DNA of 34,720 nucleotides from an uncultured Oscillospiraceae bacterium (GTDB taxonomy: Bacteria; Bacillota; Clostridia; Oscillospirales; Ruminococcaceae): assembly GCA_949285935.1 (NCBI GenBank), contig CASEAH010000106.1:1-34720 (forward strand), given 5' to 3'. The position numbers and the translations under genes were made by a program. The notes below the pieces were generated by a model. The model did no database searches. It was not told where the DNA came from and saw only the letters and a program-made list of their open reading frames with translations. The number at the start of each line of letters is the position of its first letter. Positions within the stretch are counted from its first letter, which is position 1. Positions 15,000-24,681 of the stretch are shown here, piece by piece.

Positions 15000-16127
15000 T
15001 TGGAACGACATTTTTCTACGGTTCTTTACGGACTTGCCATTTTGGTTTTGTCTGCCGCCGCCCTGCTTCTCCATCCCTCCTCGGCCCGTGAGGCGCTGGC
15101 CATGATCACCGATCCTCTTGTCTTTCCCACGGTGATGGAGGATTTTTATCAGCACGGACTTCCCTTTGCGGATACCCTCCGGGACGTCTGCCTTCAGCTG
15201 CGGATGTTGGGAGGAGCGGAGGAATTTGACGGGATCGTGCTGGCCAACGACGGCCTGATCGAAAATTTTATCCCCAGTGAGGACACCGCCCTGCGGAAAA
15301 AAAACACCGCCGCGGTGCGGCAGTTTGCCGAAGAAAGCGGGATTCCCACCTACCTGATGATCGTCCCCACCGCCTGCGCCATCTATCAGGAACAGCTTCC
15401 CGCCAACATGAACCTGTATAATCAGAAGCGGTTTATTGAAGAGACCTACCGCTCTCTTTCCGGGCAGGTGACTGCCATCGACGTCTATCCCACCCTTTAT
15501 ACCGCCCGGGAGGATTACCTTTATTACCGCAGTGACTCCCGTCTCACCTCTCTGGGAGGATATACTGTCTACCAGACTTTGGCCCGCCGGCTTGGGCTGA
15601 CTCCCAGCCAGGAATTCTCTCTGGACCGTGTCTCCCATGATTTTTACGGAGACCTGTATGACCGGTGGGGATATGGCGGCGTCAAGCCGGACATCATCAC
15701 CCTTTACCACAACCTGTCCGCGCAGCGCTCATACCGGGTCTACCACTGGGACCGGTATGAGGAGCGTACCTATTACGGACTGTATCCTTCCGAGGCCGCC
15801 GTCTCCGGCAAACAGGAGGATATTATTCTGGGGGGACATTCTCCCCGTATGGAGATCACCGCCTTGGGCGCCCCCGATCAGAGCCTCCTGGTATTGGGCG
15901 ACCGGGGGACCCTCAGCTACCTGCCTTTTCTGGCGTCCCATTACCGCACCATCACCTACCTGGACCTGACCCTCCTGACCCAATGGGAAATCGAAGATCT
16001 GTCCGCCCAGGGGTATGATCAGGTGCTCTTTGCCTGCGATTTAAGCACCTATCTTAATACCGACAGCTTTGCCCGGGTTTCGGGTCTTTCCCTGGCAGCT
16101 CCGGCGGAAGGAGATCCCGTGAAATGA
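15000..16127 (+). CDS. DHHW/AlgJ-like extracellular protein with degenerate active site
   Basis: The 375-residue protein has an N-terminal signal anchor (ERHFSTVLYGLAILVLSAAA) and the general layout of DHHW proteins, SGNH-like partners of MBOAT acyltransferases. Matching landmarks are FDGIVLANDGLIENFIP, YLMIVPTACAIYQEQLP and DVYPTLYTAREDYLYYR. In the signature segment the usual YYRTDHHWTSLG reads YYRSDSRLTSLGG, so Asp179 remains but the His residues and Trp are Ser180, Arg181 and Leu182. The usual KDS motif before the fully conserved PFL is LGDRGTLSYLPFL, with Arg302 at the serine position. Catalytic Asp/His/Ser chemistry therefore seems lost. The TTG start at 15000 has GGAGG 8 bases upstream. 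It overlaps the MATE gene by 4 bases (ATGA). Family membership rests on motif reading by eye. Confidence 0.7.
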   Translation: MERHFSTVLYGLAILVLSAAALLLHPSSAREALAMITDPLVFPTVMEDFYQHGLPFADTLRDVCLQLRMLGGAEEFDGIVLANDGLIENFIPSEDTALRKKNTAAVRQFAEESGIPTYLMIVPTACAIYQEQLPANMNLYNQKRFIEETYRSLSGQVTAIDVYPTLYTAREDYLYYRSDSRLTSLGGYTVYQTLARRLGLTPSQEFSLDRVSHDFYGDLYDRWGYGGVKPDIITLYHNLSAQRSYRVYHWDRYEERTYYGLYPSEAAVSGKQEDIILGGHSPRMEITALGAPDQSLLVLGDRGTLSYLPFLASHYRTITYLDLTLLTQWEIEDLSAQGYDQVLFACDLSTYLNTDSFARVSGLSLAAPAEGDPVK

Positions 16128-17482
16128 AAAACGACTTTTCCCAGGGCAGCGTTATTTCCAACATTCTTTCCCTGGCGCTGCCCATGACGCTGGCCCAGCT
16201 GGTCAATGTCCTGTACAACATTGTGGACCGGATGTACATTGGCCGGATGCCTCAGGATGCGACCCTGGCCCTTACAGGCATCGGTCTGGCCCTTCCTATC
16301 ATTACCATGGTCATGGCCTTTGCCAACCTCTTTGGCACCGGAGGCGCTCCCCTCTGCTCCATCGCCCGGGGCAGCGGCCGTATTGAGGATGCGGAAGTGA
16401 TCATGGGCAATGCCTTCTCCCTGCTGCTGCTTTGCGGCGCGGTCATCACGCTGCTGGGACTGCTGTTCCAGAAGCCTTTGCTGTATCTGTTCGGAGCCAG
16501 CGACGCCACCTATCCCTTTGCAGGTCCCTATACCACCATCTACCTTTGCGGCAGCATTTTTGTGATGATCAGCCTGGGGATGAACGGCTTTATCAATGCC
16601 CAGGGCTTTGGGCGGATGGGGATGATGACCGTACTGCTGGGAGCGGGCGCCAATATCCTTCTGGACCCCATTTTCATTTTTGTTCTGGGTATGGGCGTCC
16701 GGGGCGCCGCTTTGGCCACCATCCTCTCTCAGGGGCTTTCCGCCCTGTGGGTCCTGCGGTTCCTCACCGGCCCCCGGGCCATCCTGCGGCTCCGGCTTTC
16801 CTGCCTGCGGCTGCGTCCCCGGCAGGTGCGGGAAATCGTGATGCTGGGGCTTTCCGGCTTTACCATGGGCATTACCAACAGCGCCGTGCAGGTTTTCTGC
16901 AATGCCGGTCTTCAGGCCTATGGCGGCGACCTGTATGTAGGGGTAATGACGGTCATCAACTCTGTGCGGGAGATCGTCACCATGCCCATCAACGGCCTGA
17001 CCAACGGCGCCCAACCCATTATGGGCTACAATTACGGCGCCGGCTGCTATGGCCGGGTACGGCAGGCCATTCGCTTCTGTTCCTGGACCTGCATTATCTA
17101 CACCTTTGTTTTTTGGGGACTGCTTTACTTCTTCCCCGCCTTTTTCATCCATATCTTCAACGACAACCCCGCTTTGGTGGAGGCCGCCATTCCGGCTCTT
17201 CACATCTATTTCTTCGGCTACTTTATGATGTCTCTGCAATTTGCGGGGCAGTCTGTTTTTGTGGCGCTGGGTAAATCCCGACAAGCCATTTTCTTCTCCC
17301 TGCTGCGCAAGGCTTTTATTGTCATTCCTCTCACCCTGCTGCTGCCCCGGTTGTGGGGGCTGGGGGTCACCGGGGTATTTTTGGCGGAGCCCGTGTCCAA
17401 CTTCATTGGCGGAGCCGCCTGCTTTATTACCATGCTTCTTACGGTCTGGCCTGAGCTGTCCCAAGAAGAAACAGTAATGTAG
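16124..17482 (+). CDS. MATE family efflux transporter
   Basis: The 452-residue protein has about twelve hydrophobic segments and typical MATE sequence: an N-terminal ISNILSLALPMTLAQLVNVL followed by YNIVDRMYIGRM, LFGTGGAPLCSIARG, and a second-half NGLTNGAQPIMGYNYGAG. These antiporters export drugs or metabolites using Na+ or H+ gradients. It overlaps the DHHW-like gene at ATGA, so translation is likely coupled and the three genes MBOAT, DHHW-like and MATE are co-transcribed. The substrate is unknown; co-occurrence with the altered acyltransferase pair leaves open export of a wall or lipid precursor, but that is speculation. Confidence 0.9.
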   Translation: MKNDFSQGSVISNILSLALPMTLAQLVNVLYNIVDRMYIGRMPQDATLALTGIGLALPIITMVMAFANLFGTGGAPLCSIARGSGRIEDAEVIMGNAFSLLLLCGAVITLLGLLFQKPLLYLFGASDATYPFAGPYTTIYLCGSIFVMISLGMNGFINAQGFGRMGMMTVLLGAGANILLDPIFIFVLGMGVRGAALATILSQGLSALWVLRFLTGPRAILRLRLSCLRLRPRQVREIVMLGLSGFTMGITNSAVQVFCNAGLQAYGGDLYVGVMTVINSVREIVTMPINGLTNGAQPIMGYNYGAGCYGRVRQAIRFCSWTCIIYTFVFWGLLYFFPAFFIHIFNDNPALVEAAIPALHIYFFGYFMMSLQFAGQSVFVALGKSRQAIFFSLLRKAFIVIPLTLLLPRLWGLGVTGVFLAEPVSNFIGGAACFITMLLTVWPELSQEETVM

Positions 17483-17566
17483 TGGAACCGCTTGCTTACC
17501 GACATGCCGTTTACAGCCCAGCCTGAGTCTTCCCGGAAGGAACCAGCATTGTAAAGGGGAAAACAT

Positions 17567-17953
17567 ATGAAACAACGACTTTTGATCCTGTTTTTAGCTC
17601 TTGCCTGTCTGTGGTCCGCCGGATGCGGCAATCTCTCCGCCCCCACTGGTTCTTCCTCTTCGTCCAGTATGGAGGAAGTCTCCACGCCTTCCCGGGAAGA
17701 TGCGGAGGCTTTGCTTCTGGAGAAGGTCTCCGTTGCTTATGGGGAAAGCTATGGCGATTCCATTGCTCTGCGGCTGCGCGGCGAAGAAGAAATCGAAGGA
17801 AACCTCTGTTACGTATATGAAGCTTGCCCGGAAGAGACAAACTCGGAAGATTTCTATTTTGCGGTGGTTGCCGTCAGCCAGGATCTGGAACACTTCTATG
17901 ATATGGAAATGGTAAACGGCACCTTTGTGCCCTGGGAGCAACTGCACTCCTGA
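17567..17953 (+). CDS. small putative lipoprotein
   Basis: The 128-residue protein has a lipoprotein signal peptide with lipobox SAGC (Cys20), a serine-rich linker (TGSSSSSSMEE), then an acidic alpha/beta domain of about 90 residues. AAAGGGG precedes the ATG. It sits 84 bases after the MATE gene and is the last gene before the strong terminator downstream, so it may belong to the same transcript. The domain is not recognised. Confidence 0.75.
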   Translation: MKQRLLILFLALACLWSAGCGNLSAPTGSSSSSSMEEVSTPSREDAEALLLEKVSVAYGESYGDSIALRLRGEEEIEGNLCYVYEACPEETNSEDFYFAVVAVSQDLEHFYDMEMVNGTFVPWEQLHS

Positions 17954-18035
17954 CAGCCTCTGTCCTGGGCTTTTATGGCGCTTTCCGGTAGGGATGGTTC
18001 TTTCCGCCCCTGTTCCGCAGGTTAGCAAAGGCTTT

Positions 18036-18350
18036 TTATAAAAACCAGCCCTTTTTTATCCCGTATATAAAACGAAAGCCTTTATGGTCTCCGGCCGTGT
18101 ATTTTTGCTGCATCCATCCCCCCATGGCTCCCTGGTTTAAACCGGCCCTGATATGCTTCGGAAAGGCTGCTTCCCGGCAAGCCCGGGAAGAGTCGCCTGA
18201 AAGAAGCTCCTTATATTTTTCATCCCACAGCCTGCAAGTGATCTGTACGTCTTCCCATTTTTGAAGTTTTCTCTTTAACAGGCCGGCCCTATGCTGTACG
18301 CGAAAGTTTTTTGCACTTTCAGCCGGATGCTTTGCACCAAAGCCAACTAT
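18036..18350 (-). pseudogene. open frame without start, possible gene remnant
   Basis: On the minus strand a frame is open for 104 codons between TAG (18351-18353) and TAA (18036-18038). Its translation has balanced, protein-like composition (for example LLKRKLQKWEDVQITCRLWD and KGFRFIYGIKKGWFL) but contains no ATG, GTG or TTG until an internal ATG near 18123. I do not recognise the sequence. It may be the tail of a decayed gene or chance. The rest of 17954-18352 shows nothing else convincing. Confidence 0.25.
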
Positions 18351-18352
18351 CT

Positions 18353-18402
18353 AAACAAAGAGCCCGAAAGTCTGGTTTCCCTGACTTTCGGGCTCTTTGT
18401 TT
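18353..18402. terminator. strong bidirectional terminator
   Basis: A 20-bp perfect stem (18353-18372 with 18383-18402) around a 10-base loop is T-rich after the hairpin on both strands (TTTGTTT). It separates the converging lipoprotein and HIT genes. Confidence 0.85.
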
Positions 18403-18461
18403 CTACACTTTAAAATTTCAGGCCAAAGCGGCGTTTGGGATCACACAAGGTCCAGCCGCCA

Positions 18462-18803
18462 TCAGCCCGGAGGCCAGGCCAGGGAGCGGCCTGCCAGAAC
18501 ATGAAAATGCAGGTGTCCCACTGTCTGGCCTCCTTCCTCACCGCAATTGGTCACCACCCGGAAGCCTTTGTCCAGGCCCAGCTGGCCGGCAACTTTAGCG
18601 ATCACTTCGTAAATGTGACCCACCACGGCGCTGTTGCTGCTGTCCACCGCGGCAGCGGAGGGAATATGGGTTTTGGGAATGACCAGAAAATGAACCGGCG
18701 CCTGAGGGCTCAGGTCGTAAAAGGCCAGACACTGGTCGTCCTCATACACTTTGTTGGAAGGGATCTCTCCTGCTGCGATCTTACAGAAAATACAGTCGCT
18801 CAT
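18462..18803 (-). CDS. HIT family nucleotide-binding protein
   Basis: The 113-residue protein begins MSDCIFCKIAAGEIPSNKVY and ends with the histidine triad HLHFHVLAGR, the catalytic site of HINT-type purine nucleotide phosphoramidases. VHFLVIPKTHIPS is the conserved central strand. GGAGG lies upstream of ATG 18801-18803; the longer open frame would add 38 unrelated residues. The CxxC at the N-terminus (CIFC) is common in bacterial HIT proteins. Length matches the family. Confidence 0.93.
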   Translation of the reverse strand: MSDCIFCKIAAGEIPSNKVYEDDQCLAFYDLSPQAPVHFLVIPKTHIPSAAAVDSSNSAVVGHIYEVIAKVAGQLGLDKGFRVVTNCGEEGGQTVGHLHFHVLAGRSLAWPPG

Positions 18804-19315
18804 CTTTTGCGCACCTCCTTTGAAGTAAATTCCGAAAAGAAAATATTTCTTTACAACACAACCGGCCGCAAGCGTCTCGGCGGACAGGAACCACCAAAAC
18901 CCTCTCAGTTTTTCCACTGTGTCTTCCTGCCGGGGTGGAAAACAATTTCCGGCTCATCCTCCGATGACGGCACAGGGAGGGGCTTTCCGGTATCCCGCCA
19001 TTGGCATGCACACCCTGTTCCAGAGCAGATAAAACAAGTATCTGCATATTTCTGAAGATGGTTCTAAAACAGCAGTATGTTTTCCTTCCCGTTTCTTTTG
19101 GGGGAAATGGATGGATGGATGGGACTGCCGTTTTGTTACGGTGCTTCCCCTCGGGCACAACCGGCACCGATTCCTCAGAAGAAGCAGTTGTTCTGCCCGA
19201 TAAGATCTCTTCCCGGCAAAGGACATCCTTCTCCGGTGTTGCAGGCAGCCTCTCTGGGTTCGGCAGCGTTTTCGTCTGAATATTAAGGCATTTGCGGCGT
19301 CTCCGGGGAGCCGCC
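18804..19315. other. intergenic region between HIT gene and alaS
   Basis: About 510 bases with no supported gene. Open frames on both strands have low-complexity, non-protein-like translations. A short tetranucleotide run (four copies of ATGG around 19106-19122) and an imperfect palindrome (about 19294-19315) are the only structures noticed. The HIT promoter should lie near 18810-18870 on the minus strand but no good -35/-10 pair stands out. Confidence 0.5.
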
Positions 19316-19371
19316 AATTTTCCTTTGGATGGGGATCCCCTGCCGGAACAGGGGTCCCCGCCACAGGAAAA

Positions 19372-19373
<2 letters not shown>
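19316..19373 (-). terminator. probable terminator of alaS
   Basis: On the minus strand a long stem-loop starts at the alaS stop codon. An outer AATTTTCCT/AGGAAAATT pair brackets an inner GGGGA(T)CCCCTG/CAGGGG(T)CCCC stem. The T tract after it is poor, so efficiency is uncertain. Confidence 0.5.
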
Positions 19374-22017
<2,644 letters not shown>

Positions 22018-22060
22018 GGTTTGTCTACTCTCTTTCTATCCTTTTCTTCAAATTTGGGGC

Positions 22061-22300
22061 AAAAAAGAACGGCTCCCGTCCCTACGCTGGGACGAAAGCC
22101 GGTGCTTCCGTGGTACCACCCAGATTGCGCCCTGCGGGCGCCTCTCTGTCCGGCGGTAACGTGCCGGGATCCGCCGTCCTTCCTCGGGACGGGGCTCAGG
22201 GGCGGCCTGTTCCCTTGCAGCCGGAGAGACTTTCAGCCGTGGCCTCTCTTTCTGGTGCGGCGGAGGGGGGAACTTCTTCCCTTCATTGCCTGTAACAGGG
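22061..22300 (-). promoter_or_regulatory. T-box riboswitch leader of alaS
   Basis: On the minus strand the leader carries the T-box core TGGGTGGTACCACGG (22108-22122), whose bulge pairs with the tRNA acceptor end. It is followed by a terminator stem (22070-22101, CGGCT..CGTCCC/GGGACG..AGCCG) with a T-rich run at 22061-22067. The T-box core includes bases that would form the competing antiterminator. Upstream, AGAGAGG...CTCTC forms a Stem I helix, and GGCTGCAAGG nearby contains GCT and GCA, both alanine codons, in a position suited to the specifier loop. Which codon acts as specifier is not settled by eye. Confidence 0.92.
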
Positions 22301-22302
22301 CT

Positions 22303-22331
22303 ATTATACTGTGTTTGTCCCCACTTGTCAA
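22303..22331 (-). promoter_or_regulatory. consensus sigma-A promoter of alaS
   Basis: Reading the minus strand, TTGACA (22326-22331), exactly 17 bases, then TATAAT (22303-22308): a perfect match to both boxes. Confidence 0.92.
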
Positions 22332-22474
22332 CCGCCTCCGGTTCTCATGGGCCAAACTTTCCCTGCCAGGCAGCCCACCGGTTCTGACACATTCCCCGCC
22401 GGTGAAAAATCTTTGGGGCGGCTCCTCCTCCGCGGCCTTTTTTGCAAAAACCATAGCGTTTTCTTTGCAAAATA

Positions 22475-22483
22475 TGCTATAAT
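22475..22483 (+). promoter_or_regulatory. extended -10 promoter of the zinc-ribbon membrane gene
   Basis: TGCTATAAT (22475-22483) is a perfect extended -10 element; there is no good -35 box, which is normal for this type. It lies about 50 bases before the start codon. Confidence 0.6.
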
Positions 22484-22536
22484 TCAGAAGAATTTATATT
22501 TATCACTACCACTTCGATTTTGGGGAGGCGATTTTG

Positions 22537-23469
22537 TTGGCCACCATGATCCGCTGCGGCACCTGCGGCAAGCGGTATGACTACAACAAGGACGAATTAT
22601 GCCCCCGCTGCGGCGCCTATACCAGTCCCTCTGACCGGCAGCAGCAGATGCTCCAGGCGGAGCGGCAGATGCTGGGCAACCGCTTCGGAGCGCCGGAGGA
22701 CTGTACTCCGGAGTGTATGCCCCAGGGCTACGGCGGTCATGTTCATCGACCCTCCGCACCTCCGCCTCCCCCACCGGCCTCTGTCCGGACCGCCACCCGG
22801 CGGGCCTCCCGCCGGGAAGCTGCCGCCGCCCGCTTTGATGCCCGGAGGGAATACGCCCGGGAAACCCGTCCCACGGGAAACCGGTGGATAAAAGTGGTCT
22901 TTTTTCTGCTGATCCTGGGCGTCCTGCTGCTTATTCTTGTTCCCACCATTGTGGGGCCCATTCTGGAGGAACGCTCCGCCGCCTATGGCCGGGTCGATAC
23001 CTTTTCTGCCTTCCCCCATGCGTTGGGAGAGCCCTTCCAGACCGGGGAACTGTCCATTACTCCCCTGGAGTGGGGCGTCATAGACTCTCCGGAACTGGCT
23101 TTGCAGCTTCCTGCTGACCATCAGCTGGTATATGTGCGGGTCTCCATTCCCGGTGTGGAGGATCTTCCCAACACCCTGCCGCAGGTGTATCTGTCTGGCA
23201 ACGGGACTTACTTCCGGCCGCTGCGGTACACCGACCAGTGGTACCTTTCCTCCGATCTGCTGCAGATGGGGTATGAAGAAATCGCCCTGGAGGATGCTTT
23301 GTACCTGGATCCCGCAGAGGGCTGTTTCCTCTTTGTGGCGGAGAAAATCGCTTCTCCCTATGTTTTCTGTGTGGAAGAAATGGAATACAATGCTCTTGGC
23401 TGGGCCAAGGTCACCGGCGTCCATGAGGTCACTCTGGACGGCGTCGCAGGAAGGGAGGCGGCGATATGA
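22537..23469 (+). CDS. zinc-ribbon, single-pass membrane protein of unknown function
   Basis: The protein of about 310 residues has an N-terminal zinc ribbon (MIRCGTCGKRYDYNKDELCPRCG, two CxxC pairs) and a Pro-rich and Arg/Ala-rich linker. One transmembrane helix follows at about 120-142 (VVFFLLILGVLLLILVPTIV), then an acidic C-terminal domain of about 165 residues that would lie outside if the ribbon is cytoplasmic. Start: GGGGAGG at 22522-22528 best fits the TTG at 22537; TTG 22534 and ATG 22546 are alternatives. It overlaps the next gene by 4 bases (ATGA). The domain is not recognised. Confidence 0.75.
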   Translation: MATMIRCGTCGKRYDYNKDELCPRCGAYTSPSDRQQQMLQAERQMLGNRFGAPEDCTPECMPQGYGGHVHRPSAPPPPPPASVRTATRRASRREAAAARFDARREYARETRPTGNRWIKVVFFLLILGVLLLILVPTIVGPILEERSAAYGRVDTFSAFPHALGEPFQTGELSITPLEWGVIDSPELALQLPADHQLVYVRVSIPGVEDLPNTLPQVYLSGNGTYFRPLRYTDQWYLSSDLLQMGYEEIALEDALYLDPAEGCFLFVAEKIASPYVFCVEEMEYNALGWAKVTGVHEVTLDGVAGREAAI

Positions 23470-23960
23470 GCGCATCCGGGCGACGGGGCGGCTTCAAAAT
23501 CGTCCTGATCCTGATTCTCGTTTTTTATGTGGTTCCTGCCTTTTTTGGGATGGTCGCCAATATTGCCAGCGATTTTTCCTATACTCTGGAAGGTTATACC
23601 CAGGAATTTCTGTTTCTGGAAAACGCTCAGGCTTCCGTGGCCGAAACAGAGGAAAATGATTCCGACGGCATCCCTCTGACCCTTACCATGGAGGTGCGCA
23701 ACGGTGGAAGCGGCTATGCCATGCTGGACGAATATACTGTAACGGTCTTTTGCTTTGATGACGAGGAGGAATATCTTCCCTGCGTCTGGGAGCCCAAGCT
23801 GGACGGAGATCAGGAATGGGTCTACCTGCCGGCGGGGCGAAGCGTTTCTTTGGATTACCGGCTGACGGTAGCCCCGGAAACTTCCCGCATCGTTCTGCGG
23901 TGCTGGAGCGGCGTTCCCGGCGAAGAATCCCCTCAGGAGCTGACCCTTTTCCGCAACTGA
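23466..23960 (+). CDS. single-pass membrane protein of unknown function
   Basis: The 164-residue protein has a basic N-terminus, one membrane helix (FKIVLILILVFYVVPAFFGMV) and an extracellular beta-rich domain (LTLTMEVRNGGSGYAMLDEY...LPAGRSVSLDYRLTV) resembling an immunoglobulin-like fold in its strand pattern. It overlaps the upstream zinc-ribbon gene at ATGA, so the two are probably translated together and may act as a pair. The family is unknown to me. Confidence 0.7.
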   Translation: MSASGRRGGFKIVLILILVFYVVPAFFGMVANIASDFSYTLEGYTQEFLFLENAQASVAETEENDSDGIPLTLTMEVRNGGSGYAMLDEYTVTVFCFDDEEEYLPCVWEPKLDGDQEWVYLPAGRSVSLDYRLTVAPETSRIVLRCWSGVPGEESPQELTLFRN

Positions 23961-23990
23961 TTCTGCCCTCTTCCGCAGCAATCATATATG

Positions 23991-24042
23991 AAGCGTTCCG
24001 AAAAGCGGCTGTAAAGCCTGCTCTTTCCGGAACGCTTTTCTG
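23991..24042 (+). terminator. intrinsic terminator after the membrane gene pair
   Basis: AAGCGTTCCG (23991-24000) pairs with CGGAACGCTT (24028-24037), with further pairing inside (GGCT/AGCC), and TTTTCTGTTT follows. Confidence 0.65.
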
Positions 24043-24625
24043 TTTGGTACAACAAGGCATCAGCACTGCTGGGGAGAGTAAAAAGGCTTCTGCTTCCAGT
24101 ATTGCGTGAAGGTAAAAAGGCGTAACAACAATCTTTTTGCAGCGCAAGGGCTGGGTTCGTGGGCTAAGCACTCCTTTTACAGGCTGCGGGCAGGCGGTGC
24201 CAGCGGTGGATTTTTCAGTGCCGCCTGAGAGACTTGCCGGTATCATGCCCTCCCCGGGCTGCTCCCTCTTCCCCGGTTCAGCCGGGTTCCTGACTATGCG
24301 CTTTGATCGCGCCGGAAGCCTTCGGTTCTGCTGGGGAGAATCAAAAAGTTTTCAACCCAGCAATGGTGCGAATCCAAAAACAAACCGAAATTTTGCCGCA
24401 GGGGAAAAGCTTTCTTCCTGCGCAAATGCCCGTTTACGGGGTGCGGGATAAGTGATACAAGGGGCAGCATCATAAGTACCCCTTAAGAGGCTTGTGGGTA
24501 TTCTGCTCTTATCATGCTTACCCAAGCTCCGGTTTTGCCGGGGCTGACCATGAAACGACTCCCCGTGCGCCTGGATATCGAAAGGAGCTTATGTCTTAGA
24601 TAGGGGAGAAAGCCAACTGTTCAGG
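24041..24625 (+). ncRNA. candidate large structured non-coding RNA
   Basis: This gene-free stretch is dense in potential helices, with A-rich unpaired segments on the plus strand. Helices visible by eye include CAGGCGG/CCGCCTG (24191-24197 with 24221-24227), CCCGG/CCGGG (24272-24286) and TGCTGGG/CCCAGCA (24329-24335 with 24356-24362). Others are CGCAGG/CCTGCG (24397-24402 with 24417-24422), CCCG-TTTA-CGGG (24429-24440), an 8-bp AGCTCCGG/CCGGGGCT hairpin (24525-24545) and CTCCCC/GGGGAG (24559-24564 with 24603-24608). A junction is formed by TAAG.GATA pairing with TATC..CTTA (24449-24457 with 24510-24520), enclosing an AAGGGG/CCCCTT hairpin (24459-24484). CTGCTGGGGAGA occurs twice (24067 and 24328), each followed by an A run, suggesting a duplicated module. 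It does not match RNase P, tmRNA, SRP, 6S, cobalamin or c-di-GMP elements as I know them. Strand and ends are uncertain. Confidence 0.4.
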
Positions 24626-24646
24626 GTATTACCGAAAATCGTGCTG

Positions 24647-24665
24647 CCCTTTTTCCAGAAAAGGG
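24647..24665. terminator. small hairpin at the end of spoIIR
   Basis: CCCTTTT-tccag-AAAAGGG is a perfect 7-bp hairpin 17 bases beyond the spoIIR stop codon. No clean T run follows on either strand, so its role as terminator is doubtful. Confidence 0.3.
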
Positions 24666-24681
24666 TCTTGGGTGAAGCTTT

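Noticed and set aside
13620-15710. 696-codon minus-strand frame opposite the MBOAT and DHHW-like genes
   Set aside because: Low-complexity Gly/His/Gln-rich translation typical of an antisense shadow; the plus-strand genes have clear ribosome binding sites and family motifs.
16049-17575. 508-codon minus-strand frame opposite the MATE gene
   Set aside because: Antisense shadow of a clear MATE transporter with no start signal.
18781-19364. Minus-strand open frames between HIT and alaS genes
   Set aside because: Arg/Ser/Pro-rich translations without ribosome binding sites or recognisable domains; they overlap the HIT start and the alaS terminator.
24221-24240. Similarity of GAGAGACTTGCC to the cobalamin riboswitch B12 box
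   Set aside because: Only a partial match; the other conserved elements are missing or in the wrong order, and no cobalamin or transport gene follows.
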